Source: Sphingomonas sp. PL-96 (GTDB taxonomy: Bacteria > Pseudomonadota > Alphaproteobacteria > Sphingomonadales > Sphingomonadaceae). From it: a stretch of 64,000 nt of DNA. How positions within the stretch are numbered: the first letter of the stretch is position 1; each line of letters starts with the position of its first letter. Made by a program: the position numbers and the translations under genes. Location: positions 1 to 64,000 of the forward strand of contig NZ_JAJFET010000004.1 in the NCBI RefSeq assembly GCF_020707215.1, written 5' to 3'. Positions 8,186 to 16,876 of this stretch are shown in pieces. Under the pieces are notes generated by a model. That model was not told the origin of the DNA, did no database searches, and saw only the letters and a program-made list of their open reading frames with translations.

Positions 8186-9079
8186 ATGACGGACCAGCTC
8201 CTCGACTACGCCCGGCGCTATGCCGACGCCCATGCCGACCGGGCCGGGGTAGCGGCCACCCCGGTGGAAGGGCTGGTGATCCTGCACGAGACGGCTCCGA
8301 CCGCGCTGCAATATGCGGTGTCGAGACCGCTGGTGGCGCTGGTGCTGCAAGGCGGCAAGCGCGTGACCATGGGGAGCAGCACCTTTGACTTTGGTGCGGG
8401 CGACTCCCTGCTCATCACCACCGACGTGCCGACCGTCAGCCAGATCACGACAGCCACTCGCGCCTTGCCTTATTACTCGCTCGTTCTCGAACTCGATCCC
8501 ACCATCATAGCCGGTCTGGTGGGCGAAATCGGGCCCGTGCCGTTCGAGGCGGATCGGCCGGTCAGGGTCGATCCGACCGAGGCAGAGGTCGCCGACGCGG
8601 CCCTGCGCCTGCTTCGGCTGCTCGACCGCCCCGGCGCGCTGGCGGTGCTGGGGCCGCAGCTCAGCCGCGAGCTGCACTTCTGGCTGCTCAGCGGGCGGCA
8701 TGGCGGCGCAATCCGGGCGCTCGGCGTCACCGACAGCCAGGCCCAGCGGGTCGCGCGGGCTGTCGCCATGCTTCGCGCGCGCTACGCCGAGCCGGTCAAG
8801 GTGGAGGCTCTGGCCGAGGCGGCTGGCATGAGCCTGTCCGCCTTCCACGTCCATTTCCGCAGCATCACGTCGCTGTCGCCCTTGCAGTTCCAGAAGCAGC
8901 TCCGCCTCATCGAGGCCCGGCGCCGGATGCTCGCGCTGGGGGAGGCAGTCAGCGATGCCGCCTATGGTGTGGGCTACGAAAGCGTGCCGCAATTCACGCG
9001 GGAATATGGTCGGATGTTCGGACAGCCCCCCGCCCGCGATGTTCGACAGGCGCGAACGCGAATGAGCACCGCTGCGTAG
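8186..9079 (+). CDS. AraC-family transcriptional regulator (AraC_N type)
   Basis: The 297-residue protein has an N-terminal AraC_N domain (about residues 20-165; PLVALVLQGGKRVTMGS and a GAGDSLL turn) and a C-terminal double helix-turn-helix (about 190-290) with AEAAGMSLSAFHVHFRSIT and AYGVGYESVPQFTREYGR. It is a cytoplasmic DNA-binding activator; its effector is unknown. The ATG at 8186 is preferred over the longer frame, whose extra 34 residues are not conserved in style. It is divergent from the SDR gene, with about 130 bases between them. Confidence 0.88.
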   Translation: MTDQLLDYARRYADAHADRAGVAATPVEGLVILHETAPTALQYAVSRPLVALVLQGGKRVTMGSSTFDFGAGDSLLITTDVPTVSQITTATRALPYYSLVLELDPTIIAGLVGEIGPVPFEADRPVRVDPTEAEVADAALRLLRLLDRPGALAVLGPQLSRELHFWLLSGRHGGAIRALGVTDSQAQRVARAVAMLRARYAEPVKVEALAEAAGMSLSAFHVHFRSITSLSPLQFQKQLRLIEARRRMLALGEAVSDAAYGVGYESVPQFTREYGRMFGQPPARDVRQARTRMSTAA

Positions 9080-9159
9080 ACCGTTCGAGAATTTCATGTT
9101 CCCTGCCGGTCATTCCTCCAGCACGAAATCCCGGCGTCCCCTTCTTCTGAGAAGCAAGC

Positions 9160-10041
9160 TCACCAGTTGCTGATTCCGTGAACGAAGCGCGCCAATGCCG
9201 CGTTCGTAGAGTCGCATCGAGCAAGCGCGACGATCGGCAGCTCAGGCAGGGCTGGTTCTACAGCGACAAAGGCGACGCCCGGGGGCGCGCCGCGCGTCAT
9301 GGGCGCCGGTACGGTGGCGATCCCGAGCCCGGCGCCAACCAGTGTCAACAGCATCATCGGGTTCTCGGCAAGGTGCTCGACGGCAGGTACGAAGCCTGCC
9401 GCGGCCCGAAAAGCGTCGACGCCGAGATCCTCGCCAAGCGCCGAGTAGGAAATGAAGCGTTCGTCGCGCAACGCCGACAGCGGCACGACGGCGTGGGTCG
9501 CCAGTGGGTGCTCGGCAGGCAGAGCCAGGACCATCTGCCAAGTCTCGACCACGGTCCGCTCGAACTCCGGCGGGCTGCTGGCCGCATCCGCTACGACAAA
9601 GCCCACGTCCAGCTCGCCTGCAAGCAGCGCCTCGCGCTGTAGCGCAGGATGAAGTTCCCGGATCAGCAGCTCGACATCGGGCGTGGTACGGTGGAACGCC
9701 CCGACGAGGCGTGACAGCAGACCGGAGTGGGCGGTCGCGGCGGAGTAGCCGATCGTCAGCCTGCCGGCCTCTCCTCGACCGGCCCGCTGGGCCAGGTCCA
9801 CGGCGCTGTCGAGTTGGCGCAGGATCCGGCTGGCCTCCTCGAGAAACAGCCTGCCAGGCTCCGTCAAGGCAACGACGCGCCGAGTGCGGTGTAACAAGCT
9901 GACGCCCAGCATGGTTTCCAGACCCTTGATCTGCATGCTGAGCGCCGGCTGCACGATGTTGAGCCGCGCCGCAGCGCGGCCGAAGTGCAACTCCTCGGCG
10001 ACCGTGACGAAGGCCCGCAGGTGCCGGATTTCAGGTGTCAT
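9160..10041 (-). CDS. LysR-family transcriptional regulator
   Basis: The 293-residue protein has the typical LysR layout: winged helix at residues 1-60 (RHLRAFVTVAEELHFGRAAARLN) followed by a periplasmic-binding-like effector domain. A GTG lies one codon upstream of the chosen ATG; the difference is immaterial. It diverges from the MFS transporter/amidohydrolase pair and is the obvious candidate regulator of that operon, by the usual LysR divergent arrangement. The inducer is not predictable. Confidence 0.88.
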   Translation of the reverse strand: MTPEIRHLRAFVTVAEELHFGRAAARLNIVQPALSMQIKGLETMLGVSLLHRTRRVVALTEPGRLFLEEASRILRQLDSAVDLAQRAGRGEAGRLTIGYSAATAHSGLLSRLVGAFHRTTPDVELLIRELHPALQREALLAGELDVGFVVADAASSPPEFERTVVETWQMVLALPAEHPLATHAVVPLSALRDERFISYSALGEDLGVDAFRAAAGFVPAVEHLAENPMMLLTLVGAGLGIATVPAPMTRGAPPGVAFVAVEPALPELPIVALARCDSTNAALARFVHGISNW

Positions 10042-10159
10042 CACGCGAGGTGATCAGTGCAGTCATGAACGCCTATTGGACGAATAAGCAGCCGTGATCC
10101 ACCTGCATCGCATGCAGCCCGCCGGACTTGAACCAAGCGCCGCCCCGCAACGGGGCAGG

Positions 10160-11386
10160 ATGAACACTCGGGGACTGTCGTTCACCGTCTTCCTTGGCGC
10201 GCTGTCGGCGCTTCCGCCTCTGTCGATCGACATGGGACTGCCGGGGGTGCCGGCGATCGAAGCGGGGATGCCGGGTGCGGCAGGCCGCGGCGCGCTCACG
10301 CTCAGCCTGTTTCTCGCCGGCTTCGCGTTGTCGCCGCTGGCCTGCGGACCGCTGGCCGACCGCTTCGGGCGCCGAAAGACGACCGCGGTTGGCCTGTTCG
10401 CCTTTGTCCTGGCCGCGACGGCATGTGTATTCGCGCAGAGCTTTTCGCTGCTGCTCGGCTGCCGGCTCGTGCAGGGCATCGCGGCCGGCGCATGCGTCAT
10501 CATGCCGCTGGCGATTGTCCGCGACGTGTTCGACGGTAATGCCGCGCGCCATCATCTGAGCCGGATCACGGCGGTCGTCGGCCTCGCGCCGATGCTCGCG
10601 CCCCTTCTCGGTGGGTGGGTGATGGCGGCTGGCGGGTGGCGGGCCATCTATGCGGCACAGGCGGCTTGCGGGATCGCGCTGCTGGCGACCACCTTGCTGC
10701 TGTTTGCAGAGACGTTGCCGGCGTCTCGCCGCCGCTCGCTCAATCCCAGGGCGCTGCTGGCCGGCTATGCATCGGTCGTGCGAGATCGCGGCTTTCGCGG
10801 CAACACGCTGCTCTACGCCTTCGCCTTTGCCGCCATGTTCAGCTTCATCTCCAGCGCGCCCGCGGTGCTGATGGGGCGCCTGGGCCTGTCGCCAGCGATG
10901 TTTGGGCTGGCTTTCGCGATCAGCTCGTGCGGCACTTTGCTGGGCTCGCTGCTCAGCGGGCGGCTAAACGCGCGGGACATCGCCGGCCATACGCTGGTCG
11001 ACGCCGGCATTGCCGGGCTGGTCGCGGCGTGCCTCGTGCTGCTCGCGCTGACGCTGGCGGGTGTCGTTCACGTCTACACCGTCGTGCCTGTCGTCGCCGT
11101 CGCGATCTTCTGCTTCGGCCTGCTCGGCCCGAGCGCCAATCATGACGCGCTCCACAACCTCGCGGGCGTTGCCGGATCGGCCTCGGGGATCCTGCGCTGT
11201 ACGCAGATGGTGCTCGGCGCACTCGCCAGCGCGCTGGTCGCCTATTTCTCGCCGCTGGCGGACCCGACGCTGACGATGGCCGGACTGATGGCGGCAGCTA
11301 GCCTTGCTGCGGCGGCGTGTCTCGTCCGGCTGCGCGTCGGCACGCGCCGCGCTTCCTCCCAAATGCCTGCTGGAGACCTGCAATGA
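10160..11386 (+). CDS. MFS transporter, Bcr/CflA-like drug exporter
   Basis: The 408-residue protein has about 12 hydrophobic segments and the MFS motif A between helices 2 and 3 (GPLADRFGRRK). The start of helix 1 (PPLSIDMGLPGVPAIE) is characteristic of the Bcr/CflA multidrug family. It sits in the inner membrane and would export a small molecule by proton antiport. The ATG at 10160 follows GGGGCAGG. Its stop overlaps the start of the next gene (ATGA), so the two are probably translationally coupled, which suggests that it moves the substrate or product of the downstream enzyme. Confidence 0.87.
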   Translation: MNTRGLSFTVFLGALSALPPLSIDMGLPGVPAIEAGMPGAAGRGALTLSLFLAGFALSPLACGPLADRFGRRKTTAVGLFAFVLAATACVFAQSFSLLLGCRLVQGIAAGACVIMPLAIVRDVFDGNAARHHLSRITAVVGLAPMLAPLLGGWVMAAGGWRAIYAAQAACGIALLATTLLLFAETLPASRRRSLNPRALLAGYASVVRDRGFRGNTLLYAFAFAAMFSFISSAPAVLMGRLGLSPAMFGLAFAISSCGTLLGSLLSGRLNARDIAGHTLVDAGIAGLVAACLVLLALTLAGVVHVYTVVPVVAVAIFCFGLLGPSANHDALHNLAGVAGSASGILRCTQMVLGALASALVAYFSPLADPTLTMAGLMAAASLAAAACLVRLRVGTRRASSQMPAGDLQ

Positions 11387-12453
11387 CCGAACACCCCACA
11401 CGCCGCGCGGCGCTGACCATGGCCGGCATGGCCGGGATAGCGGGGTTCGCCGCTACCAACGCTGCAGCGCAGGCGCTCGGCGGTGGCAAGCGCATCGGCA
11501 AGATCGCGCTCGAGGAACATTGCATGTTCCCCGACTTCGTCGGCTATCTTGCCGAGACGAAGCCGAACATTCTGCCCAGCCTGTTCGACAAGGCGGTGCC
11601 GATCCTGTCGGATTTCGGCGACCGGCGGCTGGAAGTGATGGACGCGAACGGCGTCGACTTCGTGGTGCTGTCGATCTCGGGGCCCGGCGTCCAGATCGAG
11701 CCCGACACCGCCAAGGCCGTGCGCCTCGCGCGGTCGGCCAACGACCGGCTGGCGGTGCAGGTGCAAAAGCGGCCGACCCGCTATGGCGGCTTCGCGCATC
11801 TGGCGCTTCAGGATCCCAAGGCAGCGGCCGATGAGCTGGAGCGCTGCATGCGCGACCTTCATTTCTCCGGCGCGCTGATCAATGGCGAAACCAACGGCGT
11901 GTACCTCGACGATCCGCGCTACGACGTGTTCTGGGAGCGCGTCTCGGCGCTCAAGGCCGCCATCTATCTCCATCCCGGCAACCCGCAGGTGATGGCACCC
12001 GCCTATGCCGATCATCCGGAACTGTGGGGGCCGACCTGGAGCTGGGCCGCGGAGACCTGCACCCACGCACTACGCCTGATCCTGCGCGGCACATTCGACC
12101 GCTATCCGGACGCGCGCTTGATCCTGGGCCATATGGGCGAAACGCTGCCGATCCAGCGCTGGCGGCTCGACAGCCGCTACGCGATCAGCAACCGCCGCTA
12201 CACGCTGGCGAAGAAGCCTTCCGACTATCTGCGCTCCAACATCTTCATCACGACCTCTGGAGTATGCTCGGATGCCGCGTTGCGCTGCGCGCTCGACGAG
12301 CTGGGGCCACACAACGTGATGTTCTCGATCGACTATCCATTCGAGGATACCAAAACCGCGTGCGACTGGATCGAAACCGCAAGGCTTGGCGATGCAGAGC
12401 GGGCCGCGGTGGCGCACGCCAACGCCCGTGCGCTGCTCCGGCTACCGGTATGA
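11383..12453 (+). CDS. Amidohydrolase-2 family protein, dihydroxybenzoate decarboxylase-like, Tat signal
   Basis: The 356-residue protein belongs to the ACMSD/dihydroxybenzoate decarboxylase group. Visible metal-site residues are Glu44-x-His46 (LEEH), His197 (YLHPGN), His250 (GHMGE) and Asp317 (SIDYPFED). The ExH form, rather than HxH, is that of 2,3- and 2,6-dihydroxybenzoate decarboxylases. An N-terminal twin-arginine-like segment (TRRAALTMAGMAGIAGF, then AAAQA) precedes the domain. That is unusual, because the characterised relatives are cytoplasmic. The start overlaps the MFS gene stop by 4 bases. Non-oxidative (de)carboxylation of a phenolic acid is inferred; hydrolysis of a lactone is an alternative. 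Confidence 0.82.
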   Translation: MTEHPTRRAALTMAGMAGIAGFAATNAAAQALGGGKRIGKIALEEHCMFPDFVGYLAETKPNILPSLFDKAVPILSDFGDRRLEVMDANGVDFVVLSISGPGVQIEPDTAKAVRLARSANDRLAVQVQKRPTRYGGFAHLALQDPKAAADELERCMRDLHFSGALINGETNGVYLDDPRYDVFWERVSALKAAIYLHPGNPQVMAPAYADHPELWGPTWSWAAETCTHALRLILRGTFDRYPDARLILGHMGETLPIQRWRLDSRYAISNRRYTLAKKPSDYLRSNIFITTSGVCSDAALRCALDELGPHNVMFSIDYPFEDTKTACDWIETARLGDAERAAVAHANARALLRLPV

Positions 12454-12477
12454 CAGCGATTCCGCGGCTCATTCGTC

Positions 12478-12496
12478 CATGCCCTGCGCGGGCATG
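12478..12496. terminator. Small hairpin between convergent genes
   Basis: CATGCCC-TGCGC-GGGCATG forms a 7-bp stem between the amidohydrolase stop and the SDR stop. It is modest in strength, and its role as a terminator is inferred from position. Confidence 0.4.
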
Positions 12497-12500
12497 ACGC

Positions 12501-13232
12501 TTACGGCGCAGTCTGCTTAACGGGGCGGAGCAGTATTTCTTCCACAAGGACGCGTCCCGGCTGCGCAAAGGCATAGACCAGCGCCTGTGCCACATCTTCC
12601 CCGGCCATCGCATCGAGTTGGGCCCAGCGTTCCGCCATTGCATCGGCGACGTTCGCGCCAAAATCGGTGCGTACCGCGCCCGGCTCGATGACAGAGACGC
12701 GGATACCCTCGTCGCCCAGTTCCTTGCGCAGCGCGTCGTGAAAGCCGACCACCGCGAACTTGGTGGCGCTGTACACCGACCAGTTTGCAACGCCGTAGCG
12801 CCCGCCCACGCTCGACACGGAGCAAATCATGGCACCCGGACGACCGCGCAGCAGCGGGATGGCGGCGCGGGTGCAATGCAGCACGCCGTAGAGGTTGACG
12901 TCGATCATGCGGGTCCAGTCGGCCGGATCGCTGTCCTCGAACGCGGCATTCACGCCCAGGCCGGCATTGTTGAACAGGAGGTCCAGCCCTCCGAACCGTT
13001 CCTGCACATGATCGAAGACCGCTGCTACCTGGGCCGGATCGGCGACATCGGCAGTGAGCGCCACGGCATTGGAGCCCAGTTCGGCGGCAAGCGCCTCGAT
13101 CCGTTCGCGTCGACGCGCGACCAGCACCACGCGGACACCCTCGGCAATCAGCAGCCGTGCGGCCGCTTGACCGATCCCGCTCGACGCGCCGGTAACCACC
13201 GCGACTTTCCCTGACAGGTCCTGCATCTTCAT
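12501..13232 (-). CDS. Short-chain dehydrogenase/reductase
   Basis: The 243-residue classical SDR has TGASSGIGQ (about residues 13-21), NNAG, and a catalytic set SSVGGRYGVANWSVYSATK. It resembles the YdfG/NADP-dependent SDR group, but the substrate is not known. The long open frame continues upstream, but the ATG at 13232 has GGAG at proper spacing and gives the standard SDR N-terminus. It lies 67 bases downstream of the Gfo/Idh/MocA gene on the same strand and may be co-transcribed with it. Confidence 0.87.
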   Translation of the reverse strand: MKMQDLSGKVAVVTGASSGIGQAAARLLIAEGVRVVLVARRRERIEALAAELGSNAVALTADVADPAQVAAVFDHVQERFGGLDLLFNNAGLGVNAAFEDSDPADWTRMIDVNLYGVLHCTRAAIPLLRGRPGAMICSVSSVGGRYGVANWSVYSATKFAVVGFHDALRKELGDEGIRVSVIEPGAVRTDFGANVADAMAERWAQLDAMAGEDVAQALVYAFAQPGRVLVEEILLRPVKQTAP

Positions 13233-13299
13233 ATCTGAACTCCAAGCGACCGTGGCGGATCGCGTCCGATGGTTGTCTGAGGCAGCGGCGAGAGCACCG

Positions 13300-14397
13300 C
13301 TATCCGGCTTCATTCGCGGCAGCGGAGCGCTCGATCGCGTCAACCGTCTCATGCAGCGCGACAGCGTCGCGAAAGCTGGGTGCCGAGCGTGTGCCCGTGC
13401 GGATGTCCTCAGCGATCCGGGCATAGATGCGGGCGACATTGCCGGCGACGGAACTGTCAGGCCAGCCCTCATAGGCTGAGGCAGGCGGCGCCAGCGGAGC
13501 GAGTTCACGCATGTCGCCGTTGGCGCCGCGGATGGACAACTGAACCATCTGTCCATGACCGTGAGCGCCTGTCACCTGCAGATCGCCTTGCGTGCCGTTG
13601 ATCTCCCACAGCAGGTTGGTGCCGCGCGACAAGCCCCCACGATAATGGATCGACACTGCGGCTCCGCTTTCCAGCGTGCCATGGACGAGGATCTGGTCAT
13701 GCGCAGTCGAGGGTATCGTCTCGCCCGTATCGGCGACGTACATGGTGTGGCGGCGGTTGATCATACGCGCGGACAGGTCTCTGAAGCTGCCGAGCACGTC
13801 GCGCATACCAGCGAGCGTGTGCCCCACGGCGATGCTGAGCAGCGTTGCTCCGTTCCTCCGATCGTAGAGATAGGCGCGGGATGCGTCCGTCTCGCTGCCA
13901 CCCCATGGGCCGCCACTGCCGACAAGCGTGGTCGAGAGCACCTCGCCGACATAGCCGTTGGCGACGAGCTGGCGCAGATACTCGACCTCCGGGGCGACGC
14001 GCATCTGTGTTCCGACGGCGGCGACGACGCCCTTGGCTTCGGCAAGAGCGGCCAGCTCCCGCGCCTCGGCGAGGCCGTTGCCGAGCGGCCATTCGCAATA
14101 GACATGCTTGCCCGCGTTCAACGCGGCAGACACCAGTTCGCGATGATGCGGCACCTTCACGGTGACGACGACCAGATCGACCTCGGGTGAGTCGACGAGC
14201 GCCTGCGCGTTGTCGAAAGCATGCGGCAGGCCGAATGCGTCGGCGGCGTTCCTGGCGCTGGCAGGGCTGGTGTTTGCAACGCCGACCACCACGAACTCGT
14301 CCGGAAGTGCCTGCAAGGCCGGAATGTGCGCCGCAGCGGCCCAGTGAGCGCCCGGATTAAGGCCGATGAAGCCGACACGGATTGGCTTGTCGGACAT
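13300..14397 (-). CDS. Gfo/Idh/MocA-family protein, Gal80-like
   Basis: The 365-residue protein has an N-terminal Rossmann fold (VGFIGLNPGAHWAA) and the C-terminal alpha/beta domain of the Gfo/Idh/MocA family. Where most members have the EKP motif with the catalytic lysine, this one has CEWPLGNG, as in the Gal80-like branch, so it may bind NAD(P) without standard dehydrogenase chemistry or use another residue. GGAG precedes the ATG at 14397. Sugar or inositol-type substrates are usual for the family; no substrate is indicated here. It is probably in an operon with the downstream SDR. Confidence 0.82.
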   Translation of the reverse strand: MSDKPIRVGFIGLNPGAHWAAAAHIPALQALPDEFVVVGVANTSPASARNAADAFGLPHAFDNAQALVDSPEVDLVVVTVKVPHHRELVSAALNAGKHVYCEWPLGNGLAEARELAALAEAKGVVAAVGTQMRVAPEVEYLRQLVANGYVGEVLSTTLVGSGGPWGGSETDASRAYLYDRRNGATLLSIAVGHTLAGMRDVLGSFRDLSARMINRRHTMYVADTGETIPSTAHDQILVHGTLESGAAVSIHYRGGLSRGTNLLWEINGTQGDLQVTGAHGHGQMVQLSIRGANGDMRELAPLAPPASAYEGWPDSSVAGNVARIYARIAEDIRTGTRSAPSFRDAVALHETVDAIERSAAANEAG

Positions 14398-14691
14398 GAG
14401 GTGCTCCAAGTGGCGATGATTTCGGGCGGATCAGCCGCTCCGGCTATATAGGATCTCATGCGGTCGCCACCACCAGGCGGACCACCGGCAGCAGCTTCTG
14501 TTTGCTCCACCGATGGTTCGTCCAGATCGAGTGCGGTTTGAGGATCAACGGCCTGAACGCGATCACCGACGATGGGTGGAAGCGGGGCGCGATCGAGGAA
14601 GTACGCTTGCGGACGGCTGGCCCGATCAGTCGAGAATCCGCAGCCTTCTGCCGGTTTTCCGAACGGTATCGAACAATGCTGGATGGGGTAG

Positions 14692-14781
14692 TGGCGGAGA
14701 GGGAGGGATTCGAACCCTCGGAACCCTTGCGGGCTCAACGGTTTTCGAGACCGCCCCGATCGACCACTCCGGCACCTCTCC
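14692..14781 (-). tRNA. tRNA-Ser (CGA)
   Basis: The reverse strand folds as a class II tRNA: 7-bp acceptor stem GGAGAGG/CCTCTCC, long variable arm, T-loop GGTTCGAATCC, and anticodon loop CTCGAAA with anticodon CGA (codon TCG). CCA is encoded at the 3' end. The length with CCA is 90 nt. Confidence 0.95.
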
Positions 14782-14913
14782 GTAGAGGTTTGGCGTGATC
14801 CGTTCCTGGCAAGGAGCGGCACGCCGGTCAGCGAGCGGTCGCCGTTAGGCCAAAGCGTCGGGCAGTGCAAGCGCCTGCTTGTGCCTTTTTCGCGCGCGAC
14901 TAAATATTGGGGC

Positions 14914-15294
14914 ATGAACGAACTGTCCGAACCCCGGAATCTGCACCAGGCGCCGCTCGCGATGCCGCCGATCGCCCATGCCCGCTTCTCGATCGGCGAC
15001 GTGGTACGCCACCGGCTGTTCGACTTCCGCGGCGTGATCTTTGACGTCGATCCCGTCTTCGCGAACAGCGACGAATGGTATGAGGCGATCCCGGCAGAGG
15101 TTCGCCCACGCAAGGACCAGCCCTTTTATCACCTGCTCGCCGAGAATGCGGAGGCGAGCTACATCGCCTATGTCAGCCAGCAGAACCTGATGGTGGATGA
15201 AAGCGACGAACCGGTGGAGCATCCGGCGATCACCGGGCTGTTCGACGTCGACGCCGAGGGCCGCTACCAGCTGCGCCGCGAACATCGCCATTGA
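14914..15294 (+). CDS. hspQ: Heat shock protein HspQ (YccV-like)
   Basis: The 126-residue protein matches the HspQ/YccV hemimethylated-DNA-binding family: ARFSIGDVVRHRLFDFRGV, DWYEAIP-type core (DEWYEAIP), PFYHLLAEN and YVSQQNL are in the expected order. The family includes the E. coli Lon specificity-enhancing factor. It is somewhat longer at the N-terminus than E. coli HspQ, and a start at the internal Met before PPIAHARF is possible. It stands alone after the tRNA-Ser gene. Confidence 0.85.
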   Translation: MNELSEPRNLHQAPLAMPPIAHARFSIGDVVRHRLFDFRGVIFDVDPVFANSDEWYEAIPAEVRPRKDQPFYHLLAENAEASYIAYVSQQNLMVDESDEPVEHPAITGLFDVDAEGRYQLRREHRH

Positions 15295-15579
15295 GGCACG
15301 GCCCGGCCACGACAGCATGGTCGCGGATCTTCAGTGCCGCAGGCCCAGTCTGCTTGGGCGGCATCTTCGGCATCGAGGCCTCCGCCTCTCGCCTCCGCGC
15401 CCTTGGGGACGATCGTGCCGCAAGCGCATCCTGCGCGCCGTCGATCCCGTACCTTGCCTGCGCCCAAGCCTCGAAGAGTTGGAGCAGGGAGACGCCTTCA
15501 AGGCGGGCTAGCCTGTTGCGAACCCCGCCCAGCCATGGTGACCGGACGGGGTGAGCTCAGTCCCGACCCATCAATGTGC

Positions 15580-15975
15580 TTAGCGGCACTTGATCTCGCC
15601 GCGATCGACCGAGCGGCCGAGCAGGGCACCGCCGCCAGCACCCGCCAGGGTGCCGAGGGTACCGCCGCCGAGCAGGTTGCCTAGCACGCCGCCGCCGAGG
15701 GCACCGATGACGAGACCCGTGGTTCCGTCACTGCGCTTGCAGTAGGCCCTTCCGTCGTTGCCGCGGTAGATACGGTCGTTGCGGCCGAGTTTGCGCTCGC
15801 CGCGGTTGCGCGCCTTGTAATGCTGCGACGGATCCCAATCGCCATCGCGGTCACCCTGCCAGCGGTGATCGCTGTTGCCACGGTGGTGGTTCTGCTGTGC
15901 CTGTGCTGCCGAGGGAACTGCGACAGGCGCCACAATCGTCGCTGCCATCGCTGCCGCGATCAGGTGCTTCTTCAT
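15580..15975 (-). CDS. Secreted glycine-zipper 2TM protein
   Basis: The 131-residue protein has a signal peptide (MKKHLIAAAMAATIVAP.., cleavage near AQAQQ), a basic/aromatic middle part with His, Arg, Asp and Tyr, then a C-terminal glycine zipper (GLVIGALGGGVLGNLLGG onward). That part inserts in or packs against membranes in the Gly-zipper_2TM family. The ATG at 15975 follows AAGGAG; the open frame continuing far upstream is chance. It is likely a periplasmic or outer-membrane envelope protein of unknown function. A weak EcfG-like promoter lies upstream. Confidence 0.8.
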   Translation of the reverse strand: MKKHLIAAAMAATIVAPVAVPSAAQAQQNHHRGNSDHRWQGDRDGDWDPSQHYKARNRGERKLGRNDRIYRGNDGRAYCKRSDGTTGLVIGALGGGVLGNLLGGGTLGTLAGAGGGALLGRSVDRGEIKCR

Positions 15976-16015
15976 GACTACTCCTTGGTCATCGATACTC
16001 GCTTGCGGCGAGGTT

Positions 16016-16040
16016 AACCGACAGGGGCGCTGAATGTTCA
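16016..16040 (-). promoter_or_regulatory. Weak EcfG-type promoter for the glycine-zipper gene
   Basis: On the minus strand TGAAC-N16-GGTT differs by one base in each box from GGAAC-N16/17-CGTT, the general-stress sigma consensus of Alphaproteobacteria. It lies 40 bases before the start codon. It is the weakest of the seven sites noted. Confidence 0.3.
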
Positions 16041-16236
16041 ATAATGGGTGCGTCCCCGGTCCGCCCCGATGCCGGAGCGGCGCATAGACGGCCCACGCGG
16101 ACCCACGCACCACAGCCCCCACATCGCCAGCGATGCGCTCCATCGCGTCGCCCAGGCTCTCCATCTCCGGAGCGAGGTTGCGCAGCCGATGCGACGGCAA
16201 CTCCACAGGATGCGCCGCTTTACCGGCTCGTCCCTC

Positions 16237-16261
16237 GGAAACTCGCCCCCCGTAGCGCGTT
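16237..16261 (+). promoter_or_regulatory. EcfG-type promoter for the 45-residue protein
   Basis: GGAAA-N16-CGTT differs by one base from the EcfG consensus and lies 29 bases before the start codon at 16291. Confidence 0.45.
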
Positions 16262-16290
16262 GACCAAATCCCCCACCCAGGAGAGCTGCG

Positions 16291-16428
16291 ATGACCGACC
16301 ACAAGAAGAAGGGCGACTTCCACAAGAACGGGAAGGACGACGAGGGCGGCAACAAGAAGCAGGACAACAGCGACAATACCGCCAGCAAGGACAACCATCA
16401 GAACGCGGGCCACGGCGGTCACAAGTAG
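16291..16428 (+). CDS. Very small Lys/Asp/Asn/Gly-rich hydrophilic protein
   Basis: This 45-residue frame starts at an ATG preceded by AGGAG with good spacing and ends at TAG. The product (MTDHKKKGDFHKNG..., ending GHGGHK) is almost wholly charged or polar and should be disordered. It resembles the small hydrophilic stress-associated proteins common in Alphaproteobacteria, but I do not recognise a family. An EcfG-like promoter is immediately upstream. The ribosome site and the low-complexity polar composition argue that it is real. Confidence 0.6.
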   Translation: MTDHKKKGDFHKNGKDDEGGNKKQDNSDNTASKDNHQNAGHGGHK

Positions 16429-16608
16429 GTTGGACGCCCTGTGGCTCGGCCGATCGGCGGCCGGGTCACAGGAGACTTCAGCAGGCGCAGTTCGCGGCCC
16501 GTGCGGTAGGTCTCGCGAACACCCGGCCGCACGAGCGGCGAGCAGACCGCGCCACGATGGCGCCACACGCGTTGGCCGTGCGTTGGCCGTGCGCACATGG
16601 AGGTGATC

Positions 16609-16803
16609 ATGAGCGAGCAGAAGACGACCGAGGGCCTCAACGACCGCCCCCGCAACGAAACCATCGCAGGCACAGGCCCTGGCATCCCCGATGATGCCCT
16701 TGCGCCTGGCGAGGTTCTCCCGACCGCACCGACAGACGAAGAAGTGGCGCGGGTTGCACGCAAGCTCGGCGCACCTGAGGCGCCGGGCAAAGAACAAGAC
16801 TGA
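16609..16803 (+). CDS. Small unrecognised hydrophilic protein
   Basis: The 64-residue product (MSEQKTTEGLNDRPRN..., ending GKEQD) starts at an ATG following GGAGGTGATC, a strong ribosome site; an in-frame ATG 12 bases earlier lies within that site and is less likely. It is soluble, acidic at the C-terminus and Pro-rich in the middle, with a short helical DEEVARVARKLG segment. No family is recognised. It lies 180 bases after the 45-residue gene and could share its promoter; I found no separate promoter of the EcfG type. Confidence 0.6.
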   Translation: MSEQKTTEGLNDRPRNETIAGTGPGIPDDALAPGEVLPTAPTDEEVARVARKLGAPEAPGKEQD

Positions 16804-16876
16804 AGATTCTAGCCGCCTGTTTCAGGCACGGCGAGCCTCAGGTCGTTACCGCCAGCGGCGCAGGTAGCTGCGCCGC

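Noticed and set aside
15976..16797. Upstream extension of the glycine-zipper frame
   Set aside because: The frame stays open for 270 more codons, but the signal peptide and AAGGAG at 15975 fix the start, and two small plus-strand genes occupy the same DNA.
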